Counted from the first letter of the stretch, positions 1-8,524 are shown. The stretch: 64,000 bases of DNA from G965279355 sp965279355 (GCA_965279355.1 OZ257155.1:3720001-3784000); one strand, 5' to 3'. Numbers and translations: made by a program. The notes: generated by a model not told the origin, from the sequence alone.

Positions 1-402
1 CGCATGCTCTCTGGCGAAGTACCGCTCGTGTGGCTGGCAGTAGGAAATCTTCTCTCGGCCTTTGCGGATAAGAAGGCGTATGCGCTGGTGGTCGACACCG
101 AGACCCGCTCGTCGATGCTGCCCAACGTGCCGACGCTGCGGGAAATCGGCTACAAGGGCGATATCACCTCGAGCTATTTCGGCGCGTTCGCCCCGCCGCG
201 GACGCCCAAGGCGATCATCGAAAAGATAAGCCGGGATATCGGCGAGGCCGTCAACGCGCCCGAATTCAAGAACAAGCAGCTGATCCAGCGCGGCCTGGAG
301 CCGGCGATCAGCACGCCCGCTGAGTACATCGCCTTCCTGCAGGCCAATCGCCCGATCGCAGAGCGGGTCATCAGGGCGTCGGGGCTGGAGGGCAGCCAAT
401 AG
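1..402 (+). CDS. Bug-family (TTT) solute receptor, 5'-truncated by window edge
   Basis: This is the C-terminal part of a periplasmic tripartite tricarboxylate transporter receptor of the Bug/TctC family. The frame is open from the first base, so the true start and signal peptide lie outside the window and the ATG at 4 is internal. Visible family marks are the MLPNVPTLREIGYKG stretch, which matches the usual LPNVPTxxE segment of Bug proteins, the APPRTPKAIIEKI helix start, and a C-terminal helix with PAEYIAFLQ. The family binds carboxylates and delivers them to TctA/TctB. No membrane genes for it lie between here and the next gene. I am confident of the family; the ligand is unknown. Confidence 0.85.
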   Translation, partial: RMLSGEVPLVWLAVGNLLSAFADKKAYALVVDTETRSSMLPNVPTLREIGYKGDITSSYFGAFAPPRTPKAIIEKISRDIGEAVNAPEFKNKQLIQRGLEPAISTPAEYIAFLQANRPIAERVIRASGLEGSQ

Positions 403-428
403 GCGAGCAGGTATTCACGGCAGAACGC

Positions 429-460
429 CGTAAAGGGCGTAAGGCGGACTTCCCTTTACG
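429..460. terminator. Inverted repeat between convergent genes
   Basis: CGTAAAGGG at 429-437 and CCCTTTACG at 452-460 form a perfect 9-bp stem with a 14-base loop. It sits between the convergent ends of the Bug receptor and the MarR gene and overlaps the MarR stop codon. There is no clear T-run, so termination is only a guess. Confidence 0.35.
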
Positions 461-962
461 CGTCCGCGCCATGCGGCTTTGTGTCGCGCCGCGCGGGCTG
501 GGCCTGGGCGCTATTGCTTCGGCTGCGTTCGGCCGGCGCTTGTTCGACGATCCGCGCCATTAGGTCAAGAAGCATCCGGCGCTCGGCAGGTTGCAACGGC
601 GCCAGCATCCGTCGCTGCGCCCGGTCGACCGCGGGCAGCAGGCTGGTGAGGAGCTCGCCGCCGGTGGCCGTGACATAAAGCAGAACCGAGCGGCGATCCG
701 ACTTGTCGCGTTCGCGGGAAATCAGTTTCTTCTTCTGCAGGCGCAAGACGACGCCGGCAATGGTTGTCCGGTCGAGTTTGAGAGCGCGGGCAAGGCGGAG
801 CTGATCGATCCCCGGCCGTGCTTCGATGGTCCTGAGGCAGGCCATCTGCACCGAGGTCACGTCATAGGGGCCGGCCTCTTCGAGATAGAGGGCATCGGCC
901 GTCTGGTGCATACGCCGGATCAGGTAGTTGAGCCGCTTCGACTCTTCTTCATAATTCGTCAC
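456..962 (-). CDS. MarR-family transcriptional regulator
   Basis: This 168-residue protein has a winged-helix MarR core. The recognition-helix region LARALKLDRTTIAGVVLRL lies near residues 57-75 and is followed by the wing with RERDKSDRRSVLLYVT. Long N- and C-terminal helices fit a dimer. The basic, Ala-rich C-terminal tail (about the last 25 residues) is longer than usual. Translation appears to start at GTG with GGAG upstream. The gene diverges from the CoA-transferase-fold/ligase/MetE-like/ABC run starting at 1188, with 225 bases between them holding a palindrome at 1074-1088, so control of that run by this MarR protein is the simplest reading. MarR proteins usually repress and respond to aromatic or phenolic acids; the actual effector is not visible. 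Confidence 0.9.
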   Translation of the reverse strand: MTNYEEESKRLNYLIRRMHQTADALYLEEAGPYDVTSVQMACLRTIEARPGIDQLRLARALKLDRTTIAGVVLRLQKKKLISRERDKSDRRSVLLYVTATGGELLTSLLPAVDRAQRRMLAPLQPAERRMLLDLMARIVEQAPAERSRSNSAQAQPARRDTKPHGADA

Positions 963-1073
963 GGGACGTGCTCCGGCTTCCGATCGGCAGTGCCGATATC
1001 TCCAGACAGCTATGCCTCAAGAGGCCCGCGCGCCGCAAGCACATAGAACGCATTATGATTGTTGGTGGGAAAA

Positions 1074-1088
1074 TTGTGCGCCGCACAA
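1074..1088. promoter_or_regulatory. Candidate MarR operator
   Basis: TTGTGCGCCGCACAA is a perfect inverted repeat with 6-base arms around a 3-base centre. It lies in the divergent region between the MarR gene and the operon starting at 1188. Its size fits MarR dimer sites. Binding by this regulator is inference. Confidence 0.45.
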
Positions 1089-1187
1089 AGGAGAAATTGC
1101 GATAATAATCAGTATGCGTCTTATTTCTTGTTGCAATGGCCAGTGTCGGTGAATAGGGTCCGTCAGAACACCAGCAGCGAGAAGAAA

Positions 1188-2138
1188 ATGGCGGAGAAAA
1201 ACGTCCACAAGTTCATGATCCCGCTTGAGGAGCAGGTGCCGGCGCGCCTTGAACGGCGCAGCAAGCTCATCTCGCTCGACGAAGCGGGCAAGATCATCGC
1301 CTCGAAGAAGACGGTCTCCCTGGCGGGCTCGCATTCCGCGGATGCCGCCATGAGCCTGATCCGCGCCGCGATCCGTGCTGGCGCTAAAGACATGACGCTC
1401 ATTCCGCCGGTTACGACGTCGATCGCCGCGGATCTGCCGATCGCGGCGGGGATGCTGAGCAAGCTGTACCTGTCCTATATCGGGTTCGAGGTCTGGGGCA
1501 TGGCGCCGGCCTTTCGGCGCGCCGCAGAAAAGCGCACGTTGGAAATCGTCGAGGCCGACGAAGCGTTCATCCTGCTGGGAACGCAGGCGGCAGCGGGCGG
1601 CCGTCCGTTCAATGCCGTGCAGTTTTTGTACGAGGCAACCGATCACCCCAAGCTCAATCCGGAACTGAAGAAGATCGTCGATCCGTATTCCGGACGCGAG
1701 GTCTATCTGATCCCGCCGCTGAAGTCGGATGTCTTCATCATGCATGCGCAGGCCTGCGACGAGTACGGTAACGCGCAGGTGTGGGGCGGCAGCGGGCAGG
1801 AGCGCGACAAGGCCAAGGCGGCCGATCTCGTGATCGTGCAGACCGATCAGATCGTCGGTTCCGATACCATCGAGAAGGATCCCGGCCGGACTACCATTCC
1901 AGGCCTCTGGGTCGATCATGTGGTCCATGTACCGTTTGGCGCGCATCCGACCTTCTCGTCGTTCAACTACGGTCTGGATGAACCGCATCTCAAGCTGTAC
2001 CTCGAGATGGTGAAGTCCGGTCGTGCCCAGGAATACATCGACAAATACATCCTCGGCCCAAAGGATCATTTCGATTATCTCGAACTCGTCGGCGGGCTGA
2101 GGAAGATGAGTGAGCTGCAGAGCATGTTGAACGTCTGA
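1188..2138 (+). CDS. CoA-transferase-fold alpha subunit (GctA/IpdA-like)
   Basis: This 316-residue protein belongs to the family I CoA-transferase superfamily (glutaconate CoA-transferase alpha type). The chosen ATG begins MAEKNVHKF; a longer frame upstream would add an implausible N-terminus from the promoter region. SLAGSHSADAAMSLI near residue 44 is the N-terminal CoA-fold loop. A DE pair at residues 124-125, followed by LLGTQAAAGGRPF, matches from memory the region of IpdA that carries its essential Glu. The partner beta subunit starts 35 bases downstream. IpdAB enzymes look like CoA-transferases but hydrolyse a ring in a CoA thioester during steroid breakdown. Either transferase or hydrolase activity is possible here; the missing beta-subunit Glu favours a hydrolase. 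Confidence 0.85.
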   Translation: MAEKNVHKFMIPLEEQVPARLERRSKLISLDEAGKIIASKKTVSLAGSHSADAAMSLIRAAIRAGAKDMTLIPPVTTSIAADLPIAAGMLSKLYLSYIGFEVWGMAPAFRRAAEKRTLEIVEADEAFILLGTQAAAGGRPFNAVQFLYEATDHPKLNPELKKIVDPYSGREVYLIPPLKSDVFIMHAQACDEYGNAQVWGGSGQERDKAKAADLVIVQTDQIVGSDTIEKDPGRTTIPGLWVDHVVHVPFGAHPTFSSFNYGLDEPHLKLYLEMVKSGRAQEYIDKYILGPKDHFDYLELVGGLRKMSELQSMLNV

Positions 2139-2173
2139 TTGCCTCTGCCGGCTCAAACAAGAGAGAACATTCG

Positions 2174-3019
2174 ATGGCTGAACTCGCATATCCCGGAACC
2201 GACCGCTACTCGATGGCGGAGCTGATGGCGATCCTGCTGGCCCGCATGGCGGCCGGCGAGGATGAGAGCGCCGGTGGCGGTGGCGCCAACCAGTCGATCT
2301 CGCTCGCGGGCAACCGTCTGGCGCAGGTGGCGGCGGCGCCCAATCTCTGGCTCTTTACGGGCGGCGCCGGTGTCTACAACGGCAAGTTCGACACCATGCC
2401 GATCGGCACCTGGGATTCCCGCTGCGGCCGCAACGCGGAGTGCAAAATTCCGCTGCCCGATATCATGGACGGCGGCACGCGCGGCGTGAACGACAGCAAG
2501 CCGCGGCGCGTGAAGCGGGTTGGCGCCGGCGGCCTTGGCGGCATTCAGGTCGACAAGTATGGCAACATCAACATGATTGGTATCGGTCAGCATCCGCAGC
2601 TCAAGGTGCGCGGCCCCGGTACCGTGGGAACGATCTGGCTTGGTTCGGGCCAGACCAATGTCTTTCTTCAGCATCACAACAAGCGGCTGTTCGTCGAAAA
2701 GGTCGACTATGTCAGCGGCGCCGGCTGGCTAACGGGCGGCGACAGCCGCGCCAAGGCGCTGAACGGCCGAGAGGGGCCGCGTTATGTCTGGTCGCCGATC
2801 TGCGTCTGCGATTTCACCGAGGACGAACACCGCATGCGGATTGCGACCGTGCATCCGGGATACACGGTCTCCGACGTTGTCGCCAATACGGGCTTTGAGC
2901 TTGTCATTCCCGCCAACGTACCGACCACCACAGCCCCGACGGAGTGGGAACTGGAGCAGTTGCGGACCAAGGTTGATCGCGACGGACAGTTGCGCCGCCG
3001 CCGTGTGACGGTGGGCTGA
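2174..3019 (+). CDS. CoA-transferase-fold beta subunit (GctB/IpdB-like)
   Basis: This is the 281-residue partner of the preceding alpha subunit. The middle of the protein has QVDKYGNINMIGIG and KRLFVEKVDYVSGAGW, and the C-terminal part has HPGYTVSDVVANTGFELV, all typical of GctB/IpdB proteins. True family I CoA-transferases carry a nucleophilic Glu in the beta subunit within a short strand-turn. The corresponding stretch here, residues 57-70, reads NLWLFTGGAGVYNG and contains no Glu. That loss is shared with IpdB-type CoA-ester hydrolases, so this pair may open a ring or cleave a diketone rather than transfer CoA. The gene is followed at 47 bases by an acyl-CoA ligase, which could supply the thioester. 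Confidence 0.85.
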   Translation: MAELAYPGTDRYSMAELMAILLARMAAGEDESAGGGGANQSISLAGNRLAQVAAAPNLWLFTGGAGVYNGKFDTMPIGTWDSRCGRNAECKIPLPDIMDGGTRGVNDSKPRRVKRVGAGGLGGIQVDKYGNINMIGIGQHPQLKVRGPGTVGTIWLGSGQTNVFLQHHNKRLFVEKVDYVSGAGWLTGGDSRAKALNGREGPRYVWSPICVCDFTEDEHRMRIATVHPGYTVSDVVANTGFELVIPANVPTTTAPTEWELEQLRTKVDRDGQLRRRRVTVG

Positions 3020-3065
3020 ACGATGTCGCGCTTCGCGACACCGACGGACGGTTAGGCGGGACGCG

Positions 3066-4613
3066 ATGACGATTGGCGCCACGCTCCTTCACAATGCGCG
3101 CGTCCGCGGCGATGCCGAGGCGCTTGTCGTCGGCTCGCGCCGGCTGACGTGGCGGGAATGGAACGCGGCCTCCAATCACCTGGCACATGCCCTGCTCGGT
3201 TTTGGCGTGACGCGCGGCGACCGGGCCGTCTTCCTGCTCGACAACTCGGTCGAGTTCGTCATCGCGTACTACGCCTGCGCCAAAATCGGGTGCATCATCG
3301 CGCCTGTCATGCCGCGCTCGCCGGCGCCGGAGATTGCGCAGGTCATCGAGGACCTGCGGGCGAAAGTCGTCCTGGTCCAGGGGGCGGCTCGTGACGCGCT
3401 GCAGACCGCACTCGCTAATAACGCACCGCCCGAAATCGTGATCGGCGCCGGCCCCGAGCACGGGCAGGCGCTGGATTTCGACGCAATCCTGGCGCAGGCC
3501 TCCGATGGGGAGCCCTCCGTCGTCGTCCAGCCGGGCGACAACCTGATGATCAAGTTCACCAGCGGCACGACTGGGCGGCCCAAAGGCTGCGCGCGCTCGC
3601 ATGAAAATTTCATGGCCGCCGCGATGAACAATCTCATTGAGATCCCGATCGATCCCGCCGATCGCGCGCTGGTGTCCGCACCGCTGGCCGCGGGTATGGC
3701 GATCTCGCAGATGACCATGCTGGTCATGCGTGGCGTGCCGATGGTGATGCTGCCGCGCTTCGATCCCGAGCTGTTTCTCGCCGCCATCGCGGCGGAACGG
3801 CCGTCTCTGGTCTATCTGATGGATGGAATGTCGCGGCGGGTGTTTGCGCATCCCGCCTTCGAGACCACCGATTTTTCCTCCATTCGCCTCTATCATCCGG
3901 TCAACGCGCCGGATGTGATGCACCGCTTGCGCGCGCATCCGACGTTCCGCGCGGGGTTCACCTCGGGATACGCGTCCTCCGAAGGAGGCGGGCTTATTTC
4001 CATCAAGACGCCGGATATGTTCGAACGCGGCCTGACCGATCCGGACGCCAGGCACCTCGTTGCCTCTCTCGGTCGCGACAGCCTGCTGTGCCGGATCGAA
4101 TGCCTCGATGACGCGCTGCAGCCGGTGCCGGTCGGCACGATCGGCGAACTCGCGATCAGCGGGCCGTCCGTGTTTCGGGGATATTGGGAAAAGCCGGAGG
4201 AAACCGCGAAGGTTCTCCGCAACGGCTGGCTGCTCACCGGCGATCTCGCCTACAAGGATGCGAACGGGCTTCTCTTTCTGCAGGGTCGCAAACGCGACGT
4301 CATCAAGTCCGGCGGAATCAGCGTCTATCCTGCCGAGATCGAGCCCGTGATTCTGACGGCCGACAATGTCTCGGCCGTCGTCGTGATCGGTGTGCCGGAT
4401 CTGGAATGGGGCGAGAAGGTTGTCGCCTTCGTCGTGCCGAACGGCGCCTGCACCGAGGCGGAGATCATCGAACGGTGCCGGACACAGCTCGCCCCCTACA
4501 AATGCCCGAAGGCGGTGATGTTCATCGACCGTCTTCCATCCACTGATGTCGGAAAAGTCGCAAAGACCCAGCTTGCGGAGCTTTATGCGGCAACCTCCAA
4601 GGCCAGTGCATAA
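3066..4613 (+). CDS. AMP-forming acyl-CoA synthetase/ligase
   Basis: This 515-residue ANL-superfamily enzyme should activate a carboxylic acid through an acyl-adenylate to a CoA thioester. The P-loop-like motif KFTSGTTGRPKG begins near residue 162. The hinge region reads LTGDLAYKDANGLLFLQGR, followed by DVIKSGGISVYPAEIE, and the catalytic C-terminal Lys is in PSTDVGKVAKTQL, so the core motifs are complete. Closest broad groups are the crotonobetaine/carnitine and medium-chain or aromatic acid ligases; the substrate cannot be read from sequence. It lies between the CoA-transferase-fold pair and a MetE-like gene that starts 10 bases after its stop, so it is probably translated in the same operon. 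A second, different ligase sits beside MetE-like genes near 61 kb. Confidence 0.92.
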   Translation: MTIGATLLHNARVRGDAEALVVGSRRLTWREWNAASNHLAHALLGFGVTRGDRAVFLLDNSVEFVIAYYACAKIGCIIAPVMPRSPAPEIAQVIEDLRAKVVLVQGAARDALQTALANNAPPEIVIGAGPEHGQALDFDAILAQASDGEPSVVVQPGDNLMIKFTSGTTGRPKGCARSHENFMAAAMNNLIEIPIDPADRALVSAPLAAGMAISQMTMLVMRGVPMVMLPRFDPELFLAAIAAERPSLVYLMDGMSRRVFAHPAFETTDFSSIRLYHPVNAPDVMHRLRAHPTFRAGFTSGYASSEGGGLISIKTPDMFERGLTDPDARHLVASLGRDSLLCRIECLDDALQPVPVGTIGELAISGPSVFRGYWEKPEETAKVLRNGWLLTGDLAYKDANGLLFLQGRKRDVIKSGGISVYPAEIEPVILTADNVSAVVVIGVPDLEWGEKVVAFVVPNGACTEAEIIERCRTQLAPYKCPKAVMFIDRLPSTDVGKVAKTQLAELYAATSKASA

Positions 4614-4623
4614 CCGAGGATCC

Positions 4624-5799
4624 ATGATCAAATCCATGACGACCGATCGCAAAGCATCCAAGGCGCAGCCATCCATCGGGCGTCCCTTCCGCGCCGACCA
4701 GGTGGGCAGTCTGCTGCGCCCGCAGGCGCTTAAGGATGTTCATGCCAAGGCGCTCAAGGGCGAGGGCGACCCGGCGGCACTGCATGCGCTGGAAGACCGG
4801 TACATTCGCAACGTCGTCGCACTGCAGGAGAGTATCGGCCTACATGCGATTACCGACGGTGAATTCCGGCGGACGCTGTTCCATGCCGATTTCCTTGGTC
4901 AGCTCGAAGACGGCAATGGTGTGCGGACGGTGTCGTTCGAGTTTCGCCGCCTGACGGAATCGCAGGCGGGGCAGCCCGCGCAGGCCTTCCTGCCGCCGGC
5001 GGTGAAGATCAAGGGCAAGGTGAAGCGGGTGAAGCCGATCGAGGTTGAGTCCTTCCGCTTTCTCGCGGAAACGACAACTCGGACACCGAAGCAGGCGATT
5101 CCGTCGCCAACGATGCTGCTGCGCGGTGGCCGCCGCGCGGTGGATGCCACCGCGTATCCCGATCTCGACAAGTTCCTAGAGGATGTCGCGCTCGCCTACC
5201 GCCAGGAAATTGCCGATCTGACGGCGGCCGGATGCCGTTATATCCAGCTCGACGACACCAATTTCGCCTATCTCTGCGATCCGCGGATCGTAGAGGCGAT
5301 GCGCGCCGAAGGTGAGGACGTCGACAGCCTCGCGGACCGGTTCGTGTCCGTCATTAACGCGGCGATCGCCGACCGTCCGAAGGACATGCTGGTCTGCATC
5401 CATGTCTGTCGCGGCAACGATCGCGGTCGCAGTGCCGCGCAGGGTGGCTATGAGCCTGTCGCGGATGCGCTCTTCAACCGCGTCAATGTCGACGGCTACT
5501 TCCTGGAATATGACACGGAAGCGGCTGGCGGCTTCGAGCCTCTGCGTCATCTTCCAAAGAACAAGACGGTCGTGCTCGGCCTGATCAGCTCAAAAATTCC
5601 GGAACTTGCCGATTCCGACGGCATCGTCCGGCGGATCGAGGCGGCCGCCAAATTCGCACCGCTGGATAATCTGTGTCTGAGCCCGCAATGCGGCTTTGCC
5701 AGCGGCTTCCGCGGCAATCCGCTCTCTGAGGACCAGGAGCGCCGCAAGCTCGAACAGGCTGTGTCGATCGCCGAACGTGTGTGGGGATCCGCGCGATAG
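4624..5799 (+). CDS. MetE C-terminal-like zinc methyl/alkyl-transferase (copy 1)
   Basis: This 391-residue protein of the cobalamin-independent methionine synthase II superfamily has only the catalytic barrel, not the two-domain MetE of about 750 residues. The ATG at 4624 is preceded by CGAGGA at a good spacing; an upstream in-frame start would run into the ligase gene. The N-terminus has FRADQVGSLLRP and TDGEFRRTLFH, as in YxjG-type proteins. A complete zinc set is visible: His260-x-Cys262, Glu295 and Cys356, the last in LSPQCGFASG. These enzymes activate a thiol on zinc. Known members methylate homocysteine or, in epoxyalkane:coenzyme M transferase, alkylate a thiol. A methionine-synthase role is possible, but the position between a CoA ligase and an ABC importer suggests a catabolic step. 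Confidence 0.85.
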   Translation: MIKSMTTDRKASKAQPSIGRPFRADQVGSLLRPQALKDVHAKALKGEGDPAALHALEDRYIRNVVALQESIGLHAITDGEFRRTLFHADFLGQLEDGNGVRTVSFEFRRLTESQAGQPAQAFLPPAVKIKGKVKRVKPIEVESFRFLAETTTRTPKQAIPSPTMLLRGGRRAVDATAYPDLDKFLEDVALAYRQEIADLTAAGCRYIQLDDTNFAYLCDPRIVEAMRAEGEDVDSLADRFVSVINAAIADRPKDMLVCIHVCRGNDRGRSAAQGGYEPVADALFNRVNVDGYFLEYDTEAAGGFEPLRHLPKNKTVVLGLISSKIPELADSDGIVRRIEAAAKFAPLDNLCLSPQCGFASGFRGNPLSEDQERRKLEQAVSIAERVWGSAR

Positions 5800-5820
5800 G
5801 ACGCCTCGATATCGGGCGTC
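5800..5820 (+). other. Intercistronic hairpin
   Basis: GACGCC at 5800-5805 pairs with GGCGTC at 5815-5820 around TCGATATCG. It lies directly after the MetE-like stop and before the strong ribosome site of the ABC receptor gene. It could be an mRNA-stabilising or weak attenuating element. There is no T-run. Confidence 0.3.
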
Positions 5821-5855
5821 GGTAGGCTATAAAAGAGAAGAAGAGGGAGGTCGAA

Positions 5856-6872
5856 ATGAAGCGGTGGTTACTGGCGGCGGTCATGCTCGCGGGTCTCGCC
5901 AATGTTGCGATCGCGCAGACGCTGCCCAAGGTCAAAATCGGCGCCGTGGTGCTGACGGGCATTTCACCGATCGTTGTGGCGGTCGACAAAGGATACTTCC
6001 GCGAGGAAGGTCTCGACGCGGAGATCGTCAATTTCCAGATCCCGGCGACCATGCCGTCGGCCGTTATTTCCGGCGATATCGATTTCGGTGTCTCATCGGT
6101 GGGCGCTGCATTCTACAATCTCGCCGGCAAGGGTGGGGTGAAGATCGTGGCGGGCGTGGGAACGGAGCGCTCGGGTTTTCGTCAGCTCGGCTATTTTGTC
6201 AGTACCAAGGCTTATGACGGCGGCCTGAAGACGCTGGCGGATCTCGGCGGTCGTTCGGTCGGGATCGGCGCGTTTGGATCCTCGACGCAATACGCCGTAA
6301 TCGCCGCGATGCGGAAACACAACATCCAGAAGGACGACGTCCGCATCGTGCAACTGCAGTCCATGTCAAACCAGGTCGCGGCCGTGAAGGGCAACCAGGT
6401 CGATATGGCCGTGCTCCATGTCGGCCAGATTCCGACGCTCGAGCAGGCCGGTGTCGGCCGGACGATTGCCTGGCTGGGCGAGGTCGAGACCACGCTTTTC
6501 ACGACGCTGTACACCAGTCCACGGAACATCCTGACGAGACGCGATGTAGTGGAGAAGGCCGTGCGTGCGCTCCAAAAAGGAGCGGCGGAGTATAACCGCG
6601 TGTTCAATCGGCGCGATACGGCGGGCAATTTCCAGCCCGGTCCGGGCTATGAAGACATGATGAAGCTTCTTGCGCCACGGATGCCGCCCGGCGATCCAAA
6701 CGAGATGGTGCGGGCGCTGGGCTATGCGGACCCGCAGATCGGCATCGATATCGAAAATGTGCGCCGACAGGTCAGCGGCTGGCAGGATGTCGGCATGGTC
6801 GACAAAGGGGTCACGGCGGAAGCGATCGTCGATGGGTCTTTCGTCGCGAGCCTTCCAAAGATTTCACACTAA
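5856..6872 (+). CDS. ABC transporter periplasmic binding protein, SsuA/NMT1-like
   Basis: This 338-residue secreted receptor has a signal peptide (charged MKRW, then a hydrophobic run, then a VAIAQ cleavage region near residue 21). The mature part has VKIGAVVLTGISPIVVAVDK and the YFREEGLDAEIV segment characteristic of NMT1/THI5-like and SsuA receptors, then IDFGVSSVGAAFY. Such proteins bind sulfonates, taurine, nitrate, thiamine precursors or aromatic acids. A strong GAGGGAGG ribosome site precedes the ATG. ATPase and permease genes follow at once, so this is a complete importer. The operon context (ligase, MetE-like enzyme) points to a carboxylic acid ligand, but this is inference. Confidence 0.9.
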   Translation: MKRWLLAAVMLAGLANVAIAQTLPKVKIGAVVLTGISPIVVAVDKGYFREEGLDAEIVNFQIPATMPSAVISGDIDFGVSSVGAAFYNLAGKGGVKIVAGVGTERSGFRQLGYFVSTKAYDGGLKTLADLGGRSVGIGAFGSSTQYAVIAAMRKHNIQKDDVRIVQLQSMSNQVAAVKGNQVDMAVLHVGQIPTLEQAGVGRTIAWLGEVETTLFTTLYTSPRNILTRRDVVEKAVRALQKGAAEYNRVFNRRDTAGNFQPGPGYEDMMKLLAPRMPPGDPNEMVRALGYADPQIGIDIENVRRQVSGWQDVGMVDKGVTAEAIVDGSFVASLPKISH

Positions 6873-6885
6873 GGCGGCTGTCGTC

Positions 6886-7659
6886 ATGCGTCTTGTCGCG
6901 GAAAATGTGTGCCATCAGTTCGGTGGCCTGAGCGTCCTCGAAGACATAAACTTCACTGTCGATGATGGCGAGATCGTCGCCGTCATCGGCCCGTCCGGCT
7001 GCGGAAAGTCGACGCTGCTCGGCATTCTCGGCGGAATTCTCGCGCCCACGTCGGGCAGCGTGCTTCTGAAGGGAGCGCCGCCGCGGACATCGCTCAATCC
7101 GCTGACCTATGTGTTCCAGGACTTTGCGCTCCTGCCATGGCGCACCGTCGCCGAAAATGTCTCGCTGCCGCTGGAGCACCATCCGATGACAGCCGCCGAC
7201 CGGCAAGCGCGGATCGATGACGTCCTGCAGCGCACCAGCCTGTCGGATTTCCGCAATGCATTCCCCAAGCAACTGTCCGGCGGTATGCGACAGCGCGTCG
7301 GCATCGCGCGCGCGCTGGCGGTGAGTCCGGCGCTGCTTCTCATGGATGAGCCGCTGTCGGCGCTGGATGCCCAGACCCGTGACCTCCTGATGGAAGATTT
7401 CCTCGGCCTCTGGCTTCGTGAGAAGGTCGCGGCCGTCTATGTCACGCACAATCTGACCGAGGCGCTGTATCTGGCCAACCGCGTGATCGTCCTGTCGCGC
7501 CGGCCGGGCCGGATTCGCAAGGTGGTCACCATCGACATTCCGCAGTCGGAGCGGAAGGGGGCTACGGCCCAATTACAGCTGAACGAACTTCATGAGGCGA
7601 TGTGGTCACTGATCAAGGCCGAGGCGCAACAGGCCGAACGGGAGATTATGCATGACTGA
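6886..7659 (+). CDS. ABC transporter ATP-binding protein (NitT/TauT type)
   Basis: This is a 257-residue nucleotide-binding subunit. Walker A is GPSGCGKST at residues 35-43, the Q-loop is VFQDFALLPW, the signature is LSGGMRQRVGIARAL, and Walker B with D-loop is LLLMDEPLSALDA, followed by the switch His in VYVTHNLTEA. The start is taken at the ATG at 6886 (MRLVAENV), since the frame upstream overlaps the receptor gene. Its stop overlaps the permease start by 8 bases, so the two are translationally coupled. It energises uptake of the ligand caught by the 5856 receptor. Confidence 0.93.
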   Translation: MRLVAENVCHQFGGLSVLEDINFTVDDGEIVAVIGPSGCGKSTLLGILGGILAPTSGSVLLKGAPPRTSLNPLTYVFQDFALLPWRTVAENVSLPLEHHPMTAADRQARIDDVLQRTSLSDFRNAFPKQLSGGMRQRVGIARALAVSPALLLMDEPLSALDAQTRDLLMEDFLGLWLREKVAAVYVTHNLTEALYLANRVIVLSRRPGRIRKVVTIDIPQSERKGATAQLQLNELHEAMWSLIKAEAQQAEREIMHD

Positions 7660-8491
7660 CATTACGCAGGTGCAGCCGGCACGTGCGGCCGCTTCGGCGG
7701 TCGCGGCGGATTCCCGCAGGGTCCCGTTCCGCGGGCGCGGCTTCACCGTGAGGATCTATCGCGGGGCCGGGCTGATCGGCTTTGTTGTCATCCTGTCGCT
7801 CTGGGAACTGTCGGTGAGGACGGGGGTGATCAGTCCTCTGTTCCTGCCTCCCGTTAGCGCCGTTGCGACGTCGCTCTACAACATGGCAATCAGCGGCGAC
7901 CTTTGGCTGAACCTCAAGCCCTCGCTGCTCCGCATCGCGTCCGGCTGGGTCATCGGCACAACGGCCGGGATCATCATCGGCTTCACGATCGGTACGTGGT
8001 CGATTGCCCGTGGGATCGGCCTCCCGCTGGTTTCGGCGCTGTTTCCGGTTCCGAAGATCGCGCTGCTGCCGCTTTTCATCCTGTGGCTCGGCATCGGTGA
8101 AGCTTCCAAGATCGCGACGATTGCGCTCGGTGGATTCTTCACGACCGTAATCGCGACCTTCAGCGCGATCGATGCCGTGCCGCGAAACTTCATTCGCATG
8201 GCGCAGAGCTTCAACGTACCGGCGGCGTCGATCCTGTTGAAGATCGTCCTGCCCGGCGCGTTGCCCGGCATTCTCGCGAGCTTCCGGATCACAACCTCGG
8301 TCGGGCTGATTCTCCTGGTGTCGGCGGAGATGATCGGCGCCCAGTACGGCATCGGCTCTCTCATCATCCTGAACGGCAACCTGATGCAGACCGACAACCT
8401 GCTCGCCGGCGTGGTCGTGCTTTCGCTGCTCGGCGTCTGCATCGGCTTCGTGCTCGGCCGCATCGAAAAGTGGCTGCTGCGCTGGCGCTGA
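7652..8491 (+). CDS. ABC transporter permease (NitT/TauT type)
   Basis: This 279-residue inner-membrane subunit has about six hydrophobic segments. The EAA loop, which docks to the ATPase, is visible around MAQSFNVPAASILLKIVLPG near residues 182-201. The N-terminal 45 residues are cytoplasmic and rich in Arg and Ala. It overlaps the ATPase gene by 8 bases and ends the MarR-flanked operon; the next gene is convergent, with 33 bases between. Family assignment is secure; the substrate is unknown. Confidence 0.92.
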   Translation: MTDITQVQPARAAASAVAADSRRVPFRGRGFTVRIYRGAGLIGFVVILSLWELSVRTGVISPLFLPPVSAVATSLYNMAISGDLWLNLKPSLLRIASGWVIGTTAGIIIGFTIGTWSIARGIGLPLVSALFPVPKIALLPLFILWLGIGEASKIATIALGGFFTTVIATFSAIDAVPRNFIRMAQSFNVPAASILLKIVLPGALPGILASFRITTSVGLILLVSAEMIGAQYGIGSLIILNGNLMQTDNLLAGVVVLSLLGVCIGFVLGRIEKWLLRWR

Positions 8492-8524
8492 CCGCCGTTC
8501 GCAGTCGATCAGCGTCTCTGAGGG

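Noticed and set aside
2904..4676. Long open frame on the minus strand opposite the acyl-CoA ligase
   Set aside because: It has no recognisable family motif, is rich in Arg/His/Asp as expected for antisense of GC-rich genes, and is covered by a clear plus-strand ligase.
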